Shown here one piece after another: positions 1 to 9,501 of a stretch of DNA of 34,765 nucleotides. The notes under the pieces are model-generated. The model did not search any database, was not told the origin of the DNA, and saw only the letters and a list, made by a program, of their open reading frames with translations. The stretch lies in contig JACCXA010000036.1 of NCBI GenBank assembly GCA_013697365.1, positions 1-34,765 of the forward strand. The letters run 5' to 3'. This DNA comes from Chthoniobacterales bacterium (lineage in GTDB: Bacteria; Verrucomicrobiota; Verrucomicrobiia; Chthoniobacterales; UBA10450). The position numbers and the translations under genes were made by a program. The stretch's first letter is position 1; each line of letters begins with the position of its first letter.

Positions 1-97
1 GGGCCGACTCCGTGAGCACGGGCGGCATACTCATGGCTGAGGGTAGCCGGGGGGCTTTGCTTGGTCAACCGGAGCACAGCCGGGACGCCCGACCCCG

Positions 98-2026
98 CTA
101 CACGATTCCTGTCCGCAGCATCTCGTGCTTGCCGCCCAACAACTCCTGCACGAGTGCGTAGCCGCGCGCGTCTGCGTTTTTCGAAGTTCCCGCGAAGTGA
201 TGAGCGATGCGCGCTTTCGCGGATTGGCAAAAGTAATTCGCCACGGACAGAATTTCTTCGGCGGGCTTGCCGGTATTAATCAAATGCTGCGCGTACGAAC
301 AGGTCGCATTCATTGCAAAAATTTCCGTGGCGACGCCTACATAACGCGAGAGCAAGAGCTGTTCGCGATCGAGCTTCGGTCCGAAGCGCATCATGGAATG
401 GAACAGACCGCGCGCCAATTTCTTGCTCGTGGCCGCACCGTACTTCACATGTGGTCGAAGTTGCTCATGCAGCTTGCTTAAATCACCTGGCTTTGCCCGG
501 GCGTATTGCCGCGGATACCAGCGTGAGTAGAACGAGCCCGAGCCGAAGATCGATCTGATGCGCGTGCGCATCGGCAGCGTCGTATTGAAAATCGCGCCGC
601 CAACTTTCAGATGCGGGTCGAGCGCTTCGCGCGCAATAAAGAGCCGCATGATCTCACTTGAGCCTTCGAAAATGGTGTTGATCCGGCAATCCCGCAGGAA
701 GCGCTCCACTGCGGTCGGCTCATCGCCACGGTCGCGCAGAGATTTCTCGGTTTCGTAACCACGTCCACCGCGCACCTGCATCGCGTCATCGGCGATCTTC
801 CAGGTCATCTCGGTCGACCACATTTTGCACATCGCGGTCTCGATCCGAAGATCGCCCGCCTTTCTGTCGACCATGGCTGAGGTCAAAAACGTAATTGCCT
901 CCATCGCAAAAGTGTTCCCCGCCATTTCGGCGATCTTCCCGGCGATGGCGTAATGCTGTCCGATCGGCACGCCCCATTGCACACGCTCGCTCGCCCACTT
1001 GCGCGAGACCTCGAGGAGGCGTTTGCATAAGCCAACACAGGCTGCTGGAATGGTGAGCCGCCCAGTGTTTAACGTCGTCAAGGCTACCTTCAACCCCTTC
1101 CCCTCGCCCGCGATGATGTTTTCGCGCGGGACGCGAACGTCTTTAAATGTGACGACTCCATTATAGAGGGCGCGCAGGCCCATAAAGCGGCAGCGATGCG
1201 GCATGTCCAGCCCCGGCGTGTTCACTTCCACGATGAACGCCGTGATCTGTTTCCGTTCTTTCCCGTTCACCATCTTGGGCGGCGTTTGCGCCATCACCAC
1301 GAGCACGCCCGCCTTGAGCCCGTTTGTGCACCAGAGCTTCTCGCCGTTCATGATAAACGCGGAGCCATCCGGCGTTGGATCAGCACGGAGGCTCATCGTC
1401 GCGGGGTCGGAACCGGCGTGGGCCTCAGTCAACGCAAAAGCCGAAATCTCATGCCGAGCCACACGGGGCAGATATTTCGCCTTCTGCTCCTCCGTCCCGA
1501 ACAAGAGCAACGGCTGCGGAACTCCAATCGATTGATGCGCGGAAACAAGCGCGGTTAGATTCGCGTCCCAGCTTCCCAGCAGCATCGCAGCGCGTCCATA
1601 ATTTACCTGCGACAAACCAAGCCCGCCATACTGCTTCGGCACCTTGATCGCGAATGCACCCATCGCGAAAAGGTCGTCGATGTTCTTTTGCGGAATCTCG
1701 CCCGAGCGATCGATCTCATCGGCATTTACGTTCGCGTGCAGATACTCCTTCAGCTGCGCCAGGAACGGTTCGCCTGCGGAGCGATCCTCGGGGCTTTGTT
1801 CCGGCCACGGGAAAATGCGGTCGAAGGCAAACTTCCCGACGAACAAGTTGCTCGCGAAACTACCACGTTCATCGAGCGGATCGCGGGAGCTCTCCGCCAG
1901 ATCCAGCGCGGCCGCCTTTCCCGCCGACATCTTCGAAGTGTCGATAACCGATGCCTGCGTCTTCTCAGGTGTCGCGCTGGTTTCTTCGCTGATCTGTTTC
2001 TCAGGAGCTTCGAGGGAGGATTTCAT
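98..2026 (-). CDS. acyl-CoA dehydrogenase family protein
   Basis: 642-aa ORF with acyl-CoA DH motifs (FALTEAHAGSDPATMSLRA, GEKLWCTNG, QVRGGRGYETEKSLRDRGDEPTAVERFLRDCRINTIFEGSSEIMRLFIARE). Confidence 0.95.
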   Translation of the reverse strand: MKSSLEAPEKQISEETSATPEKTQASVIDTSKMSAGKAAALDLAESSRDPLDERGSFASNLFVGKFAFDRIFPWPEQSPEDRSAGEPFLAQLKEYLHANVNADEIDRSGEIPQKNIDDLFAMGAFAIKVPKQYGGLGLSQVNYGRAAMLLGSWDANLTALVSAHQSIGVPQPLLLFGTEEQKAKYLPRVARHEISAFALTEAHAGSDPATMSLRADPTPDGSAFIMNGEKLWCTNGLKAGVLVVMAQTPPKMVNGKERKQITAFIVEVNTPGLDMPHRCRFMGLRALYNGVVTFKDVRVPRENIIAGEGKGLKVALTTLNTGRLTIPAACVGLCKRLLEVSRKWASERVQWGVPIGQHYAIAGKIAEMAGNTFAMEAITFLTSAMVDRKAGDLRIETAMCKMWSTEMTWKIADDAMQVRGGRGYETEKSLRDRGDEPTAVERFLRDCRINTIFEGSSEIMRLFIAREALDPHLKVGGAIFNTTLPMRTRIRSIFGSGSFYSRWYPRQYARAKPGDLSKLHEQLRPHVKYGAATSKKLARGLFHSMMRFGPKLDREQLLLSRYVGVATEIFAMNATCSYAQHLINTGKPAEEILSVANYFCQSAKARIAHHFAGTSKNADARGYALVQELLGGKHEMLRTGIV

Positions 2027-2029
2027 AAA

Positions 2030-4099
2030 TTAGTTGCCGTTGTAAAAGGTCTTGTCGGCTTGCGCATGTGCGCGCAGCAAATCGCAGGGCACGAACTTAT
2101 CCCCTGCGCGCGCGTGCAGTCCGTCCATTTCTGTAACGACCTTCTTCAATCCAACATAATCCGCGTAGCGCAATGGCCCGCCGCGGAAAGGCGCAAAACC
2201 TGTGCCCATCATCATGCCGAAGTCGGCGTCTTCCGCGGTCGCCACCACCTTCTCTTCCAGGCAGCGCGCAGCTTCGTTTACCATTAGAAAAACAAGACGA
2301 TCGGAGAGATTCTCCGCCAGGCCATTCTCACCCGGCGATTGGCGCCACTCCTGGAGCGCTTCGTTATCCGTCTGTGACTTGCCTTCGTACTGGTAAAAGC
2401 CTCTGCCGGATTTGCGACCCAGCAGCTTCCCCGCAAGCATCTTTCGCAGAATTTCCGGGGCGCGATTGCGACGGCCAAAAGGTTTCTCGAGCGTCTCGGC
2501 GATGTCGACCGTGATGTCGACACCGATCTCATCGATCAAACGCAGCGGTCCCATCGGCATGCCCCACGCGGTCAGCGCGTCGTCGATTTCTTTCGCGCTC
2601 AGGCCCCGTTCATAAAGCTCGGCCGCGTCGAGCAAGTATGGGAACAAGACGCGATTCACGAGGAATCCCGGGCTGTCCTGCACCACGACGGGGAGCTTTG
2701 CGATCTGCCGGGTAAAGGCGAGCGCTCGATCGATCGTCGCCTGAGACGTCTGCTGGCCAACGACAACCTCGACCAACTTCATCCGGCTGACGGGATTGAA
2801 AAAGTGAAGGCCGATGACCCGCTCCGGCTGGCCCGTCACGGCGCCGAGTTCGGTGATCGAAAGCGCGGAAGTATTCGTGGCGAGAATTGCTTCGGCCGGA
2901 GTCTTAGCCGCGAGATCGGTGAAAATTTGCTTCTTGATCTCCATTTTCTCCGAGGCTGCTTCGATCGCAATTCCAAGATCGCGCATCTCGCCAGGATTAG
3001 TGGAAGCGACGATGCGGGCGCGGCCTTGCGTCGCCTTTTCCTCGCTCATCAAGCCGCGCTTCACAGCGTCTCCGTACGTTTTCTCGATCGACGCCAGGCC
3101 GCGGTCGAGTTGCTGCGGACTCACGTCGCGCAGGATGACGGAAACGCCGCGCGAACTAAGCCAGTGCGCGATGCCCGAACCCATCACGCCCGCGCCCACC
3201 ACGGCCGCGTGTGTCACTTTCTCCGCGGAAGCTTTCGTCGACCCTTTTCGGAATTTGTCGCCCAGGAAGAAATTGCGAATCAGGTTTTGCGTTGCCTCGG
3301 TTTCGCCCAGATCCACGATCGCGTCCAACTCCATCCGGAGGGATTCTTCGATCGTTCCTGCAGCACCCTTGCTGATGATTTCGAGCGCCCGCGCCGGTGC
3401 AGCACTATGACCTCGCGGCGCCGAAATCACCTTTCCCGAGGCAGCCGGCGGGACTGTTTTCCGTTTGCCCTTGGCGAGCATATTCCGAGCGGCCTCGAGA
3501 AGCCGTTCGCGAGTCACCACTTCGTCCACCAGCCCGAGCCGGGAGGCTTCCTCCGCTGGATAGAGTTTCCCGTGTAGAATCACTTCCGCCGCCGTTTCCG
3601 TCCCGATAAGCCGCGGCAAACGCGTCGCGCCGCCCCAGGCAGGGACCAGCCCAAGAGTCGTCTCGGGGAGCCCGATCCGCGTGGCGGGATCGCCTGAGCA
3701 GACTCGGTAATCACAAGTCAGGGTGATCTCATATCCTCCACCCGCGCAGGCGCCGTGGATGGCCGCGACTGTCGGCACCGGCAACGCCGCCAGCCGGTTA
3801 AACTGGCGTTGTCCGCTCGCAATGAAAGCGCGCAGCTCGCCAGTTTGCGCCTGGCGCAGGAGCGTCTGCAAGTCGGCGCCCGCGACAAAGATCGACTTCT
3901 TGGCCGATGTCACGATCACCCCTTTAATCGAAGCGTCCTTCCCGATCCCATCCAGGTGCTCGCGCAGATTTTCCATCGTAGCGGCATCGAAGATATTCGC
4001 GCCTGATTCGGGCCGGTCGAAGGTCAGAATGCAGATCCCGTCTTCCCCTGTTTCGCGTTTGATCGGTGCCCCAGTCAGAGTCGCTGTCATCGGATTCAT
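2030..4099 (-). CDS. fadJ: 3-hydroxyacyl-CoA dehydrogenase / enoyl-CoA hydratase fusion (FadB/FadJ-like)
   Basis: N-terminal crotonase domain (GACAGGGYEITLTCDYRV) plus HAD domain (AAVVGAGVMGSGIAHWLSSRGVSVILRD, LHFFNPVSRMKLVEVV); 3 bp from the acyl-CoA DH, same strand. Confidence 0.93.
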   Translation of the reverse strand: MNPMTATLTGAPIKRETGEDGICILTFDRPESGANIFDAATMENLREHLDGIGKDASIKGVIVTSAKKSIFVAGADLQTLLRQAQTGELRAFIASGQRQFNRLAALPVPTVAAIHGACAGGGYEITLTCDYRVCSGDPATRIGLPETTLGLVPAWGGATRLPRLIGTETAAEVILHGKLYPAEEASRLGLVDEVVTRERLLEAARNMLAKGKRKTVPPAASGKVISAPRGHSAAPARALEIISKGAAGTIEESLRMELDAIVDLGETEATQNLIRNFFLGDKFRKGSTKASAEKVTHAAVVGAGVMGSGIAHWLSSRGVSVILRDVSPQQLDRGLASIEKTYGDAVKRGLMSEEKATQGRARIVASTNPGEMRDLGIAIEAASEKMEIKKQIFTDLAAKTPAEAILATNTSALSITELGAVTGQPERVIGLHFFNPVSRMKLVEVVVGQQTSQATIDRALAFTRQIAKLPVVVQDSPGFLVNRVLFPYLLDAAELYERGLSAKEIDDALTAWGMPMGPLRLIDEIGVDITVDIAETLEKPFGRRNRAPEILRKMLAGKLLGRKSGRGFYQYEGKSQTDNEALQEWRQSPGENGLAENLSDRLVFLMVNEAARCLEEKVVATAEDADFGMMMGTGFAPFRGGPLRYADYVGLKKVVTEMDGLHARAGDKFVPCDLLRAHAQADKTFYNGN

Positions 4100-4138
4100 A
4101 TTGGCGAGAATGCTGGAGATTCCAAGTGGAGAGCGTGT

Positions 4139-4245
4139 GGAACACAGCTGGCCGAGGCTGTGCCGCCTGGGGGCACTGTGCCCGATGAATTCAAGGGCGA
4201 CCGGCTGAAAACCCGGGCTCCGCCGAGCCTAAAAGCCTGTGTTCC
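4139..4245. repeat. nested inverted-repeat element between fadJ and mgtE
   Basis: ggaacacag (4139-4147)/ctgtgttcc (4237-4245); cacagc/gctgtg (4143-4162); gggcactgtgccc (4171-4183); ggctc-cgcc-gagcc (4216-4229). Confidence 0.65.
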
Positions 4246-4317
4246 GTTGCACGGCTGGGCGGCGAGTGATAGAAGACGAGGGCTCGTCGGCCGGACTGCC
4301 TTCTTCTTCTTGCCCAA

Positions 4318-5715
4318 ATGGTCGGCAGAATCCTTCAACCGGAAATCAAAAGCCTGATCGAGGCGCGCGATTTCGCGGCGCTGCGCGAGCTGTTCGAAGA
4401 TTGGCCTCCGGCCGATGTCGCAGAGGTCATTCTCGACATGGAAGAAAATGACCAGGTCATTATCTTCCGCGTCCTGCCGCACGTCCTGGCCGCGGACGTG
4501 TTTGAATATCTCGGGATCGAAGCCCAGCAACAGCTTCTGCGCGGCATGGCGCACGAACAGGTGGTGGGAATTCTGAACGAAATGTCACCCGACGATCGGA
4601 CGGCATTGCTGGAGGAACTCCCGAGTGCGGCAGCGCGGCAATTAATCCAGTTACTCACGCCGGAGGAGCGGCGCGTCGCGCAGGCTCTCCTTGGTTATCC
4701 AGAGGGAAGCGTCGGTCGATTGATGACGCCGGACTTCATCGCGGTGCACGCGGATTGGACGATCAAGGAAGTCCTTGAATACGTGCGCGAACATGGCCAG
4801 GACTCGGAGACGCTCAACGTCATCTACGTGGTAGATGAACGCGGCAAGCTGCTCGACGACCTGCGGATCCGGGAGATCCTGCTCCAGCCGCTTCATTCGA
4901 AAGTGAGCGAGCTGATGAATGAAAATTTCGTCAGCTTGCGCGTGGCAGAACCGGAACAGGACGCGGTCCATGTGTTTCGGAAATATGATCGCACTGTCCT
5001 GCCGGTGACCGACTCAAACGCCGTCCTCGTCGGGATGGTGACGATCGATGACATGCTGGACGTCGCGGAAGAGGAGGCGACGGAGGACATCCACAAATTC
5101 GGCGGCATGGAAGCACTGGAGGAGCCATACATGCGCATCCCGCTGATGACGATGGTGGGGAAGCGAGCGCCCTGGCTCGTCGTTCTTCTCATCGGCGAAA
5201 TGTTGACCGCGACGGCGATGGCATTCTACGAGCACGAGATCGCAAAAGCCGTCGTGCTGGCCGTCTTCCTGCCCATGATTATTTCGAGCGGTGGCAACTC
5301 GGGCTCGCAAGCGTCCACCTTGATCATCCGCGCAATGGCGCTGGGTGAAGTGACCTTGCGCGATTGGTGGCGCGTGATGAAACGCGAGCTCATGGCGGGT
5401 GCGCTGCTCGGAGTTTTTCTTGGCGTGATCGGAGCGGCCCGCGTCGCTATCTGGTCGGTGGTCTTGGAAAAATATCGCGGCGAGAAAATTTACGGGGAAT
5501 ACTGGCCGCAGGTCGCCGCGACGATCGGCATCACGCTGACCTGCGTTGTGCTGTGGGGATCTCTTTCCGGCTCGATGTTGCCCTTCGCGCTGCGGCGGTT
5601 CGGGTTGGACCCGGCGACGTCTTCAGCCCCCTTTGTGGCGACTCTCGTGGACGTTACGGGCGTGATTATTTACTTCAGCATCGCGCTCTTCATCATGCGC
5701 GGGACGCTCCTGTAG
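4318..5715 (+). CDS. mgtE: magnesium transporter MgtE
   Basis: MgtE N-domain, CBS pair, and membrane domain with FLPMIISSGGNSGSQASTLIIRAMALGE; divergent from fadJ. Confidence 0.95.
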   Translation: MVGRILQPEIKSLIEARDFAALRELFEDWPPADVAEVILDMEENDQVIIFRVLPHVLAADVFEYLGIEAQQQLLRGMAHEQVVGILNEMSPDDRTALLEELPSAAARQLIQLLTPEERRVAQALLGYPEGSVGRLMTPDFIAVHADWTIKEVLEYVREHGQDSETLNVIYVVDERGKLLDDLRIREILLQPLHSKVSELMNENFVSLRVAEPEQDAVHVFRKYDRTVLPVTDSNAVLVGMVTIDDMLDVAEEEATEDIHKFGGMEALEEPYMRIPLMTMVGKRAPWLVVLLIGEMLTATAMAFYEHEIAKAVVLAVFLPMIISSGGNSGSQASTLIIRAMALGEVTLRDWWRVMKRELMAGALLGVFLGVIGAARVAIWSVVLEKYRGEKIYGEYWPQVAATIGITLTCVVLWGSLSGSMLPFALRRFGLDPATSSAPFVATLVDVTGVIIYFSIALFIMRGTLL

Positions 5716-5804
5716 GCCACGTTTTCTGACTGGTCCCACGCCGGCCGCCCCTAGCATACAGCGCGATCGGTCTTAAGGCCGAAACACCCTCCGCCGGGAC
5801 AGCA

Positions 5805-6842
5805 TCAAATCTTGATGTCGACCCACTCGTTCCGGGCGCGCGAGTCCGCGACTGCCTGGACAACGCGCATGTAGGCGACGCCGTCCTCGAAATCAGGATG
5901 GGGCCGGCTCTTCCCGCCTGATTTCACTGCGGCGAGAAAGTCATCTTCCACGCGCCAACCGCTTTCGAGGTCTGGCGTGAGCTTCACTTCATGCAAAGCC
6001 CGGTCGCCGTTCTTTCCGATTTGGATGAGGTCGGTGCCGAAGTCATACGTCATCGTGCCAGCATCGCCATAAATCTCGAGGCGGTCGCCGGGCGGCAACG
6101 CATTGATCCCGCTGAACTCCAGGGCTCCTTGAGCGCCATTTGCAAAAGTGCACAGCACGTTCAGCAAATCGGGGACGATCACTTCGTAACCCTGACGCAT
6201 CGGATAGAGGATCTTGCCTCGCGCATAGACACCCGTGATTTCGCCCAGCCAGCGCTGCAGCACTTCCACGTAAATTCCGAGCGCCAGCACATTCAATCCG
6301 CTGATCTCGATTCGTTGCCGCCAGTGCGGAGCTGCATCCGGGTTTAGGTAAGCGCCGGTAAAACTCTGCAGCCGGATATGATGCGGACGCCCAAGATAAT
6401 TCTCCGCCAGCAGCTTCTTCACCAGAAGATCGCCCCGTAAGCCGAACGGCGGTGGGCAAAGCATGGTGACCTGGTTAGGAAAACGCCGAGCTGTCGCGAG
6501 CATCTCTTCGGCTTCCGCGAGGTCCATCGCCATGCGCGCTTGACAGAAGACGTGTTTCCCGGCTTCGAGGGCGGAGACGGTTACCGCGGAATGCATGTAG
6601 GGCGGAGTGCCGATCCAGATGATATCGAGGTCTGGCAAAGCGAGGAGATCGGCCCAGTTCTCGATCGGAACCGCATGAGGCACATTGTCATCGCAGAACT
6701 TCTGCGAGCTTTCGTAGGTGGAATTCGAGACAGCGACAATTTCGACTTCGTGATGCCGTTTCAGAGCAGGCAGATGCCGGTTGCGGACGATTTCGCCGGC
6801 ACCAATGATGCCGATTCGGAGCTTTTGATTGGAGCGAGACAT
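5805..6842 (-). CDS. Gfo/Idh/MocA family oxidoreductase
   Basis: Rossmann N-terminus RIGIIGAGEIVRNRHLPALKRH and GTPPYMHSAVTVSALEAGKHVFCQ motif. Confidence 0.9.
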   Translation of the reverse strand: MSRSNQKLRIGIIGAGEIVRNRHLPALKRHHEVEIVAVSNSTYESSQKFCDDNVPHAVPIENWADLLALPDLDIIWIGTPPYMHSAVTVSALEAGKHVFCQARMAMDLAEAEEMLATARRFPNQVTMLCPPPFGLRGDLLVKKLLAENYLGRPHHIRLQSFTGAYLNPDAAPHWRQRIEISGLNVLALGIYVEVLQRWLGEITGVYARGKILYPMRQGYEVIVPDLLNVLCTFANGAQGALEFSGINALPPGDRLEIYGDAGTMTYDFGTDLIQIGKNGDRALHEVKLTPDLESGWRVEDDFLAAVKSGGKSRPHPDFEDGVAYMRVVQAVADSRARNEWVDIKI

Positions 6843-6990
6843 TTGTTAGGGCGCCGGAAAAGGGTGCGAGGACGGGGCCTCTTTCCCGGCGGAAGTTAGC
6901 TTTGACCTTGTCAGGCGAGACGTGTTCAAGATTCGCTTGACCGAGAATGGCAGGGACGCCACGTTGCGCGACTCTTTTTCCTGAGCCGTT

Positions 6991-7260
6991 ATGTCAAAAG
7001 TTTGCAGTATCACAGGAGCCAAGGTCACGCGCGGCAGTATTATTCATCGCCGCGGTATGGCCAAGAAAAAGGGCGGTGTGGGCCGGCATGTGACGAAGAA
7101 TGTTCCCCGCACCTTTAGCCCGAACTTGCATGAGCATCGTGTCTGGATTCCGGAGCTGCGAAAATACGTGCGGATCAAGGTGACGACGCGCGCGATGAAG
7201 ACGCTGAACAAAAACGGCGCCTACGCGACGTTGAAAAAAGCGGGCTTGATCGGAGCCTAA
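6991..7260 (+). CDS. rpmB: 50S ribosomal protein L28
   Basis: MSKVCSITGAKVTRGSIIHRRGMAKKKGGVGRH...FSPNLHEHRVW; full-length L28. Confidence 0.95.
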   Translation: MSKVCSITGAKVTRGSIIHRRGMAKKKGGVGRHVTKNVPRTFSPNLHEHRVWIPELRKYVRIKVTTRAMKTLNKNGAYATLKKAGLIGA

Positions 7261-8900
7261 GCGCCTTCGATCGCGCGTTGTGAATTCGGCGTTTCCGTTG
7301 CTTCGCGTGCTACGCTCTCCTCCGAGATCGCTGGAGCACATTCGGACGTCTCAGCCGAGCCTGCAGCGATGGTTTCAGCGGTCGGCTCCGCTCGACTTCC
7401 TTCCGGGCGATCTTCCTCGCTCAAACGGTCTGTCAACGGCCCACGTGTAGCCTGCAGCGCCGGCTCAGTCATATCCTGGGTCGCAGAAGGTGCGTCGGTA
7501 GCTGCTTCACTAGGAGCAGAAATAGGTGGTGCGGCCGCGCCTTGTGAAAGGCCAACATGCTTCTCCTGGGAGGCAGGCTTGGCGCGCGGTAGATCCAACG
7601 AACCATCATTAAACTCGATCAGGTAACCTTCCGTGATCAGCCACCGCAGATCAGATGCGAGCGAGAGCTTCACCTTGTCGGACTCGGCCGGCTCCACGAC
7701 TCCGGAGACTAATTTCTCCGCCAGTTGCTTCCGGTTCATTCCCGGCGCTGCGGATACCGTCGTCAGGATGGAATTGATCGAAGCGGAAACACCGGTGCTT
7801 TCGTGATTAAAGCTCCGAATGCGGATGGGCGAAACGAAGAGCATGCCTTTGCGATGCCGGAAGATATTCAAACCCGCGGGGCGCAATCCGCTGGCCAGTT
7901 CCTGCATCATTTTTGAAGGAGATCGTATCTCCGCCGCCCAGGCGTCCTCGATCACCCGGCCCAATCCGCGATCCGGCAATCGACGGCTCAAAACGCCGCT
8001 GATAGTCAACTCCGGCGCCGTCCGAATCAAGGTTGTTAAATGGGTTTGCCGGAAATGGCGTTCCGCCTCCGACAGGCTCGTGAATGTAACAGGCGGCTCG
8101 ACACTTTTCGTTGTGTAAACCGTGACACTGCGAGCTTGCTCTTTCCAAGCCTCCACAACCGTCGGATCGCTCACGATCTCAATCTGCCGCTGAAAATCGG
8201 CGAAGCTCATTCTCCGGCTGTAACGCTGCTCATAAAGAGCGCGCAGCTGCGGCTGGTAGCTGTGATGGTTCGTCGGGCCCAGTAACGTCCCGCTCGAGCG
8301 GTCGCGCGCCACGTTGCTGAAGTTACCTTTGATCTGCTCCGACTGCGTGACTTCCACGTTGTAGAAGTCATCTTTAACAGTCGCAAAAGCACTGCCTTCA
8401 AGGATGCGCGCATCAGCCGCGACAGCTCCATTTTCACCGAGCTGGAAGAGTGGCATTTCCGCCGGAGCGCTCAAGTGCACATCATAGCGCTCCGGCTTAT
8501 CCAAAAACATGCGGGCAAGCGCGAAGACCGAATAGGTGATTGTCCCCGATTTTATCTGCGCGATCACACTCTCAAACGCTGCCGCATGCGGAATAAATCT
8601 TACCGCGACCTGCGGCAGTGGCACTTCAGCTTCGCGCGGGCGCTCCGCCTCGAAAGACCGTTCCGGCTGCTCCGGCCTGCGCTGCTGTTCGGGGCGTTTC
8701 CCACGATCGCGCTGTTCCCGGCTTTTGGGCGGGCGAGGCCGGGAATCGCGTTCCTGCTGCCGCCCACGACCCCCGCGATCGTAAGACCGTTCGTCTTCAC
8801 CTTTGTAGTCAGCGTAGTCGTTCGTGCGCGCCGGTTCATTGACCCAGGCGGGCATCAATTTCAGGTCGAGCAAATCGGCGGGAGTGGTCGGCGCAGACAT
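7257..8900 (-). CDS. conserved-looking hypothetical protein with R/G/P/Q-rich N-terminal disordered segment and C-terminal winged-helix-like region
   Basis: 547-aa [42 protein letters not shown] low-complexity tract followed by an ordered core; terminal 4 bp overlap convergently with rpmB. Confidence 0.75.
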   Translation of the reverse strand: MSAPTTPADLLDLKLMPAWVNEPARTNDYADYKGEDERSYDRGGRGRQQERDSRPRPPKSREQRDRGKRPEQQRRPEQPERSFEAERPREAEVPLPQVAVRFIPHAAAFESVIAQIKSGTITYSVFALARMFLDKPERYDVHLSAPAEMPLFQLGENGAVAADARILEGSAFATVKDDFYNVEVTQSEQIKGNFSNVARDRSSGTLLGPTNHHSYQPQLRALYEQRYSRRMSFADFQRQIEIVSDPTVVEAWKEQARSVTVYTTKSVEPPVTFTSLSEAERHFRQTHLTTLIRTAPELTISGVLSRRLPDRGLGRVIEDAWAAEIRSPSKMMQELASGLRPAGLNIFRHRKGMLFVSPIRIRSFNHESTGVSASINSILTTVSAAPGMNRKQLAEKLVSGVVEPAESDKVKLSLASDLRWLITEGYLIEFNDGSLDLPRAKPASQEKHVGLSQGAAAPPISAPSEAATDAPSATQDMTEPALQATRGPLTDRLSEEDRPEGSRAEPTAETIAAGSAETSECAPAISEESVAREATETPNSQRAIEGA

Positions 8901-9067
8901 CTTGTTCTCTTACGCTAACACCCCGCGAAGTAAACCGTTGCGCATGCATTCGCGCCTTGTTTTCCACCGGGAAATTTATTGACAAGGCCCCGGATTCATT
9001 TACTTCCCATCCTTCATCGGGACTGCTTCAACCTGCCCGGCCACTGATCAAATACTTAGGAAATTTT

Positions 9068-9316
9068 ATGAGCGACAAACCAATTGAAGAGAAGGTCAAA
9101 GACATCATCGTCGAGCAACTCGGGGTGAACCCGGAGCAAGTCACGCCGACGGCCTCTTTTATTGAAGATTTGGGTGCGGATTCGCTCGATATCGTCGAGC
9201 TCGTGATGGCTTTCGAAGAAGAATTTTCGGTCGAGGTGCCCGACGAAGACGCGGAGAAGCTTCAGACGGTCGGCGATGTGATCAAGTACATCGAAGAGAA
9301 AGCGGCGAAGCAGTAA
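9068..9316 (+). CDS. acpP: acyl carrier protein
   Basis: [53 protein letters not shown]; phosphopantetheine DSL site; the ATG at 9068 is preferred over the track start at 8957. Confidence 0.96.
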   Translation: MSDKPIEEKVKDIIVEQLGVNPEQVTPTASFIEDLGADSLDIVELVMAFEEEFSVEVPDEDAEKLQTVGDVIKYIEEKAAKQ

Positions 9317-9358
9317 AAAACTTTCACGAAGCGAGCTGCAGCTCGGCTCTTTTCCAGG

Positions 9359-9386
9359 AAAACACGACTTAGGTCGTGTTTTTTTG
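9359..9386 (+). terminator. Rho-independent terminator of acpP
   Basis: AACACGAC-TTAG-GTCGTGTT followed by TTTTT. Confidence 0.85.
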
Positions 9387-9501
9387 TTTGCGGGGGTACC
9401 GGCAGAGAACGAATCGAGACGGAATCGCCGTCGCCTCCTTTCGAAAGCAAACATTGCGCTGGCAGACTCCCGTTCCTGAATTGCGCTCAAGCCCGCTCTC
9501 C

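Noticed and set aside
2804-3577. 257-aa + strand ORF antisense to fadJ (also 1688..2287 +)
   Set aside because: Fully overlaps a strongly supported gene; R/H/S-rich composition typical of GC-rich antisense reading frames.
4139-4317. M-box (ykoK) Mg2+ riboswitch upstream of mgtE
   Set aside because: Structured region exists, but I could not recognise the M-box conserved core; kept only as an uncharacterised structured element.
5803-5817. catcaa-atc-ttgatg palindrome at the end of the Gfo/Idh/MocA gene
   Set aside because: Six-bp stem without U tract; expected by chance at this scale.
8979-9005. Sigma70-like promoter TTGACA upstream of acpP
   Set aside because: A good -35 (8979-8984) but no convincing -10 at 16-18 bp spacing.
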